Position numbers and translations under genes: made by a program
The notes under the pieces: model-generated
Database searches by the model: none
Told to the model about the DNA's origin: nothing
Seen by the model: only the letters and a program-made list of their open reading frames with translations
Part shown: piece after piece, positions 4,886 to 10,345 of the stretch
Layout of the letters: each line of letters starts with the position of its first letter
Numbering within the stretch: the stretch's first letter is position 1
Assembly: GCA_023246815.1 (NCBI GenBank)
Contig: JAHFHR010000025.1
Coordinates: 1-10,345 of the forward strand
Source: a bacterium
Lineage (GTDB): Bacteria > Patescibacteriota > Patescibacteriia > Buchananbacterales > UBA6539
Reading direction: 5' to 3'
Length of the DNA: 10,345 bases

Positions 4886-4936
4886 AAAATACATGTAACG
4901 TCAATCGCAGAAGAAGACGTGTGTCTTGCTTCTTGT
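4886..4936 (+). other. 5' half of the 23S processing stem
   Basis: AAAATACATG (4886-4895) and ACGTC (4898-4902) pair with CATGTATTTT (7968-7977) and GACGT (7959-7963) beyond the 23S gene. The final bases join the end helix of 23S. A small AAGAC/GTCTT hairpin (about 4914-4927) sits inside. This is the expected substrate of RNase III-type rRNA maturation. Confidence 0.7.
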
Positions 4937-7948
<3,012 letters not shown>

Positions 7949-7977
7949 CAAGAACAAAGACGTACGTCATGTATTTT
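7949..7977 (+). other. 3' half of the 23S processing stem
   Basis: CACAAGAA continues the 17-bp perfect end helix with 4930-4946. GACGT and CATGTATTTT complete the pairing with the 5' half at 4886-4902. Confidence 0.7.
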
Positions 7978-7996
7978 AAAACCTTCAGAAGTTGTG

Positions 7997-8014
7997 GCGC
8001 TAACATCTTAGCGC
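7997..8014 (+). other. Hairpin in the 23S-5S spacer
   Basis: GCGCTAA and TTAGCGC pair around CATC, six bases before the 5S gene. It is probably a processing signal between the two rRNAs. Confidence 0.6.
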
Positions 8015-8020
8015 TATCCT

Positions 8021-8126
8021 TTTGGTGGTTTTAGCAAAGGGGTTACACCTGTTCCCATCCCGAACACAGCAGTTAAGACCTTTAGCGCCGATGGTACTCG
8101 CAAGGGGAGAGTAGGTCACCGCCAAT
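8021..8126 (+). rRNA. rrf: 5S ribosomal RNA
   Basis: The outer helix TTGGTGG (8022-8028) pairs with CCGCCAA (8119-8125). Inside lie the conserved CACCTGTTCCCATCCCGAAC and the TTTAGCGCCGATGGTA block, then GAGAGTAGGTC. The length of about 106 nt is slightly short for a bacterial 5S, but the fold is complete. Ends are approximate. Confidence 0.95.
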
Positions 8127-8137
8127 TTATGAAAATT

Positions 8138-8161
8138 CCCGCCTTTTTAGGCGGGTTTTTT
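8138..8161 (+). terminator. Intrinsic terminator of the rRNA unit
   Basis: CCCGCC and GGCGGG pair around TTTTTA and are followed by six T, 12 bases after the 5S gene. Confidence 0.9.
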
Positions 8162-8177
8162 CGTTAGATTTTTATCC

Positions 8178-8206
8178 TTGACTTTTGGGCACTACTTTGA
8201 TAACAT
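8178..8206 (+). promoter_or_regulatory. Promoter of small RNA unit A
   Basis: TTGACT (8178-8183), 17 bp, TAACAT (8201-8206). The predicted start is near 8213. It lies directly after the rRNA terminator and drives a short transcript that ends at 8314. Confidence 0.55.
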
Positions 8207-8212
8207 GGTGAC

Positions 8213-8314
8213 TGCTGAGTCTGGTGCATTCGTGGATATTCGCCCATCCACAATCACTGGACTTTCGATGGAGCCGGGTCAGTGATCCCCCGAAGCTGAC
8301 CCGGCGACTTTTTT
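8213..8314 (+). ncRNA. Candidate ~100-nt structured small RNA (unit A)
   Basis: The unit has its own promoter and intrinsic terminator. The body folds as AGTCTGGTG (8218-8226) pairing with CACTGGACT (8255-8263, with wobbles), enclosing GTGGAT/ATCCAC (8232-8251). The terminator stem is the second domain. The size is that of a bacterial SRP RNA, but the SRP tetraloop region (GGAAGCAGCC-like) is absent. I recognise no family. A 26-codon frame (8205-8285) overlaps it but starts inside the -10 box. Confidence 0.5.
8273..8314 (+). terminator. Intrinsic terminator of unit A
   Basis: GCCGGGTCAG (8273-8282) and CTGACCCGGC (8296-8305) form a perfect 10-bp stem, followed by GACTTTTTT. Confidence 0.8.
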
Positions 8315-8316
8315 AG

Positions 8317-8394
8317 CCCCTCTCAGGCCCCTTGGGCCTTTTGGCGGCGGCCGGTGGCCGAGGGGATTATGCGGCCACGCACCCCTCGGCCACC
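8317..8394 (+). other. GC-rich region with two mutually exclusive stems
   Basis: GGTGGCCGAGGGG (8353-8365) pairs perfectly over 13 bp with CCCCTCGGCCACC (8382-8394). Its GAGGGG can instead pair with CCCCTC at 8317-8322, enclosing AGGCCC/GGGCCT (8325-8339), which is followed by TTTT. This looks like part of a read-through RNA or a switch, but no promoter of its own is seen. Confidence 0.5.
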
Positions 8395-8415
8395 ACTACA
8401 TTTTTGTTCTTTATT

Positions 8416-8433
8416 TCTAGCATGGAAGCTAGA
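8416..8433 (+). other. Small hairpin
   Basis: TCTAGC and GCTAGA pair around ATGGAA. It lies ten bases before the terminator hairpin at 8444-8489 and may be part of the same RNA. Confidence 0.45.
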
Positions 8434-8443
8434 CAGTTTTCTG

Positions 8444-8489
8444 GGTCACCGAATAGCATGGATGCAACATTTGGTGACCTTATTTTTTT
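8444..8489 (+). terminator. Terminator-like hairpin without a recognised gene
   Basis: GGTCACC and GGTGACC pair around a 22-base loop, followed by TTATTTTTTT. What it terminates is unclear: perhaps read-through from unit A. Confidence 0.6.
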
Positions 8490-8516
8490 ACTGAGGATTA
8501 GCCGCAGTTGGCACTA

Positions 8517-8545
8517 TTGACAAACCGCAAGCCCTAACGTATATT
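8517..8545 (+). promoter_or_regulatory. Promoter of small RNA unit D
   Basis: TTGACA (8517-8522) is a perfect -35 box. It is followed after exactly 17 bp by TATATT (8540-8545), five of six. The predicted start is near 8552. It is one of the two best promoter matches in the window, yet no protein gene follows it before a terminator. Confidence 0.7.
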
Positions 8546-8550
8546 GTTTG

Positions 8551-8803
8551 AGCTGCATTGGCGACGTTGACCAAGCGTTGACTCGTGGTCTTTCCCCAAG
8601 GGACCACGACCCCAAGCAAGGTGGAGACAATAGTCTCCACACCTCCCGCTCCAAGGGGCCGAGCGTACACCCCAGCGCTCGGCCCCACCCTTATACATCA
8701 GTCCTTTTCCTTCCCCCGCCCCTTTAGGGGGCAGTTCCGCAGCCGAGGCCATCGACACTTCCACTCACGTGGGGCATATGAGTGTCGATGGCCTCATTTT
8801 TTT
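8551..8803 (+). ncRNA. Candidate ~250-nt multi-hairpin RNA (unit D)
   Basis: Between a near-consensus promoter and a strong terminator lie five stems in a row: TCGTGGTC/GACCACGA (8583-8609), GTGGAGAC/GTCTCCAC (8621-8640, loop AATA), GGGGCCGAGCG/CGCTCGGCCCC (8655-8686), CCCC/GGGG (8719-8730, loop TTTA) and the 15-bp terminator stem. A direct repeat CGTTGAC (8565-8571 and 8576-8582) precedes the first. RNase P RNA, tmRNA, SRP and 6S consensus sequences are not visible. Frames on either strand through it have no start signals and repeat the palindromes. I read it as an undescribed structured RNA, with the caution that no folding was computed. Confidence 0.55.
8745..8803 (+). terminator. Intrinsic terminator of unit D with a 15-bp perfect stem
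   Basis: GAGGCCATCGACACT (8745-8759) and its exact complement (8781-8795) enclose a 21-base loop with its own CCAC/GTGG stem. ATTTTTTT follows. The -35 box of the GAPDH promoter starts 4 bp later, so it also insulates GAPDH. Confidence 0.85.
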
Positions 8804-8807
8804 ATTC

Positions 8808-8836
8808 TTGACCTCCTCACTTCTTGGTAGTATCAT
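8808..8836 (+). promoter_or_regulatory. Promoter of the GAPDH gene (leaderless)
   Basis: TTGACC (8808-8813), 17 bp, TATCAT (8831-8836). The ATG at 8843 begins 7 bases after the -10 box, exactly where transcription should start, so the mRNA should have no 5' leader. Confidence 0.65.
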
Positions 8837-8842
8837 AGCTCT

Positions 8843-9865
8843 ATGACAAAACCAATCAGAGTCGCAATTAATGGATTTGGCCGCATGGGTCGGCTTTTTT
8901 TGCGTAATGTATTTGATGACCCCAGCATTGAAGTGGTGGCCATCAATAGCCGCGGTAGCGCCGCGTTTTACGCTCATCTTTTGAAATACGATTCATCATA
9001 TGGTATTTGGAATAAAGAGATTTCTATATCAAGTGACGGCCATATTGTCATTGATGGTACCTCAATTAAACTACTGAACGAAAAAGAGGATCCTAGCACG
9101 TTGCCCTGGAAGGCGATGGATATTGACGTGGTGATTGAATCAACCGGCGTGTTTAAGAATCGTGAGGATTCGTCGTTGCATCTGGCCGCTGGTGCCAAAC
9201 GGGTGGTGGTCACTACGTCAATTAGCGATGATGACATTACGCTTATTGCCGGAGTAAATCTGAATCAATTTGATCCAGCTAAGCATCAGATCATTGCTGC
9301 TGCATCATGCACTTCAAATTGTTTAGTGCTGACGCTGACCCCACTTCACAAACAGTTATCTATTGTTCACGGATACGTAACGACGGTACATGCTTTTACC
9401 AATGAACAACATCTGGTTGACGCGCCGCACCATAAAGAAGATTTTCGTCGTGCCCGAGCCGCTACCGAATCAATTATCCCAACCTCCACTGGCGCGGCTG
9501 GTACGGTTGAAAAAATCTATCCAGAATTAACAGGGAAACTATCGGCGATGGCGATGCGTGTGCCGATTGTATTACCATCAGTTATTTCCTTAACCCTTGA
9601 GTTGAAAGAAAAAACCACCACTGAGGTGATCAATGATATTTTGCGTAAAGCGTCTGAAGGTGAGATGAAAAAAAATCTTGGTTTTTCTGGCTTGCCATTG
9701 GTGTCCGTTGATTACCGAGGAGATACACATGGGGCAGTCGTAGATGGTCTATCAACAGAAGTAGTTGATGGAACGCTGGTAAACATTGTCGCCTGGTACG
9801 ATAACGAGTGGGGGTATATTAATCAACTTGCTCAGGTAGTCAGACACGTCGGCAGCGCCCACTAG
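8843..9865 (+). CDS. gap: Glyceraldehyde-3-phosphate dehydrogenase
   Basis: This enzyme oxidises glyceraldehyde 3-phosphate to 1,3-bisphosphoglycerate in glycolysis (reversible), as a cytoplasmic tetramer. The 340-residue length is typical. INGFGRMGR (9-17) is the dinucleotide-binding turn. SCTSN (155-159) holds the catalytic Cys156 and His183 is its partner. TSTGAA (214-219) contacts phosphate, and WYDNEWGY (318-325) is the C-terminal signature. Two oddities: after the second strand the usual Asp that selects NAD (AIND) is Ser36 (AINSRGS), which suggests NADP can be used; and the S-loop reads DAPHHKEDFRRAR, about two residues longer than the common PHKDLRRAR. No Shine-Dalgarno is present, consistent with leaderless translation. 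The next gene follows after 54 bp. Confidence 0.95.
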   Translation: MTKPIRVAINGFGRMGRLFLRNVFDDPSIEVVAINSRGSAAFYAHLLKYDSSYGIWNKEISISSDGHIVIDGTSIKLLNEKEDPSTLPWKAMDIDVVIESTGVFKNREDSSLHLAAGAKRVVVTTSISDDDITLIAGVNLNQFDPAKHQIIAAASCTSNCLVLTLTPLHKQLSIVHGYVTTVHAFTNEQHLVDAPHHKEDFRRARAATESIIPTSTGAAGTVEKIYPELTGKLSAMAMRVPIVLPSVISLTLELKEKTTTEVINDILRKASEGEMKKNLGFSGLPLVSVDYRGDTHGAVVDGLSTEVVDGTLVNIVAWYDNEWGYINQLAQVVRHVGSAH

Positions 9866-9919
9866 CAGTGTTTGGCCAGTGCGCCAAGCAGTAACCATAG
9901 CACGCCTGTCTTTTTTTAT

Positions 9920-10345
9920 ATGGTTCAACCAAAACTTTTTTTACCGGGACCAACTGAGGTGCAAGAGTCATTGCGCTTAGCAATGACTAAACCGATGATT
10001 GGCCATCGGGGTAATGACTACGCCGCATTGCATCACGACATCGTTGCTTCATTGCAGCAATTTTGTGGCACACAGCATCAGGTACTTATTTTCACCTCAT
10101 CAGCTACTGGTGTGATGGAGGCCTGCATTAGAAATGGTGTGGCAAAACGAGTGTTGCATGTCGTTATTGGTGCGTTTTCTGATCGCTGGGTAGAAATTAG
10201 TCGTGCCTGTGGCAAAGATGTTGAGGCGGTACATTTATCATATGGTGCAGTGGCATCTCCGGCCACATATGCTGAAGCGCTCAAGCACCACCAGTATGAT
10301 GCCGTTACCATCACTCACAATGAAACTTCTACTGGCGTTATCAAT
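9920..10345 (+). CDS. Class V pyridoxal-phosphate aminotransferase (N-terminal part; runs off the window)
   Basis: The 142 visible residues match the start of the alanine-glyoxylate/serine-pyruvate aminotransferase branch: LFLPGPTEV (6-14), IGHRGNDYAALH (27-38), then FTSSATGVMEA (58-68, cofactor phosphate region), IGAFSDRW (83-90) and HNETSTGVIN at the window edge. The lysine that holds PLP lies beyond the window. Substrate cannot be fixed from this part. In this family serine, alanine or phosphoserine conversion is common, and the enzyme may link GAPDH-level triose metabolism to serine if a serA gene follows. It starts at ATG 9920 after a T-run, without a Shine-Dalgarno. The 54-bp gap after gap shows only a weak TTGGC/GCCAA hairpin, so the pair may share a transcript. 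Confidence 0.85.
   Translation, partial: MVQPKLFLPGPTEVQESLRLAMTKPMIGHRGNDYAALHHDIVASLQQFCGTQHQVLIFTSSATGVMEACIRNGVAKRVLHVVIGAFSDRWVEISRACGKDVEAVHLSYGAVASPATYAEALKHHQYDAVTITHNETSTGVIN

Noticed and set aside
8332..8520. 62-codon plus-strand frame, and its inner part from 8422 with an SMDATFGD string
   Set aside because: It runs through the 13-bp palindrome and the terminator at 8444-8489. The similarity to a signal peptidase box is too short and its spacing is wrong.
8551..8803. RNase P RNA, tmRNA or SRP RNA in unit D
   Set aside because: I looked for the P4 helix consensus of RNase P, a tRNA-like end of tmRNA and the SRP tetraloop region and found none.

Overview
The window reads like a chromosomal segment of a small-genome bacterium, most likely a member of the Candidate Phyla Radiation (Patescibacteria). 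The reasons are indirect: a lamin-tail-domain secreted protein, a DUF5654-like membrane protein, several small proteins of unknown function, few Shine-Dalgarno sites, promoters placed almost on top of start codons, and a 23S-5S rRNA unit with no 16S gene in front of it. This placement is inference, because no taxonomic marker other than the rRNA was examined and no alignment could be run.

Layout. 1-1353 is read on the minus strand: the N-terminal part of a lamin-tail-domain protein, a near-perfect 57-bp palindromic repeat, a small AT-rich GIY-YIG nuclease gene, and an unusual upstream region with a consensus promoter followed by two terminator-like hairpins. 1362-2365 holds a tRNA-dihydrouridine synthase on the plus strand. 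2364-2733 is a complete small transcription unit on the minus strand: promoter, leader hairpin, strong Shine-Dalgarno, a 73-residue cysteine-containing protein and a terminator. 2741-3003 holds tRNA-Leu(UAG), then a copy of its 3' end split by a 40-bp GC-rich palindrome, then a terminator. 3044-4575 is a tight three-gene cluster of unknown function (68-residue helical protein, anchored two-domain protein, DUF5654-like membrane protein).

4580-8161 is the rRNA region: a promoter, a ~140-nt leader or small RNA with competing hairpins, a decayed second copy of the palindromic repeat, 23S rRNA, 5S rRNA and a terminator. 8162-8842 has no convincing protein gene. It is crowded with perfect inverted repeats, two promoters and three intrinsic terminators, and is best read as a block of at least two undescribed structured small RNAs. 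8843-9865 encodes glyceraldehyde-3-phosphate dehydrogenase, apparently from a leaderless mRNA. It is followed by a class V aminotransferase gene that runs off the end.

The housekeeping genes (Dus, tRNA, rRNA, GAPDH) are ordinary. The interest lies in the non-coding DNA: the GIY-YIG/palindrome pair, the split tRNA end, the switch-like element before the 23S gene, and the RNA block before GAPDH. All promoter, terminator and RNA calls come from reading motifs and pairing by eye, without folding energies or database searches.
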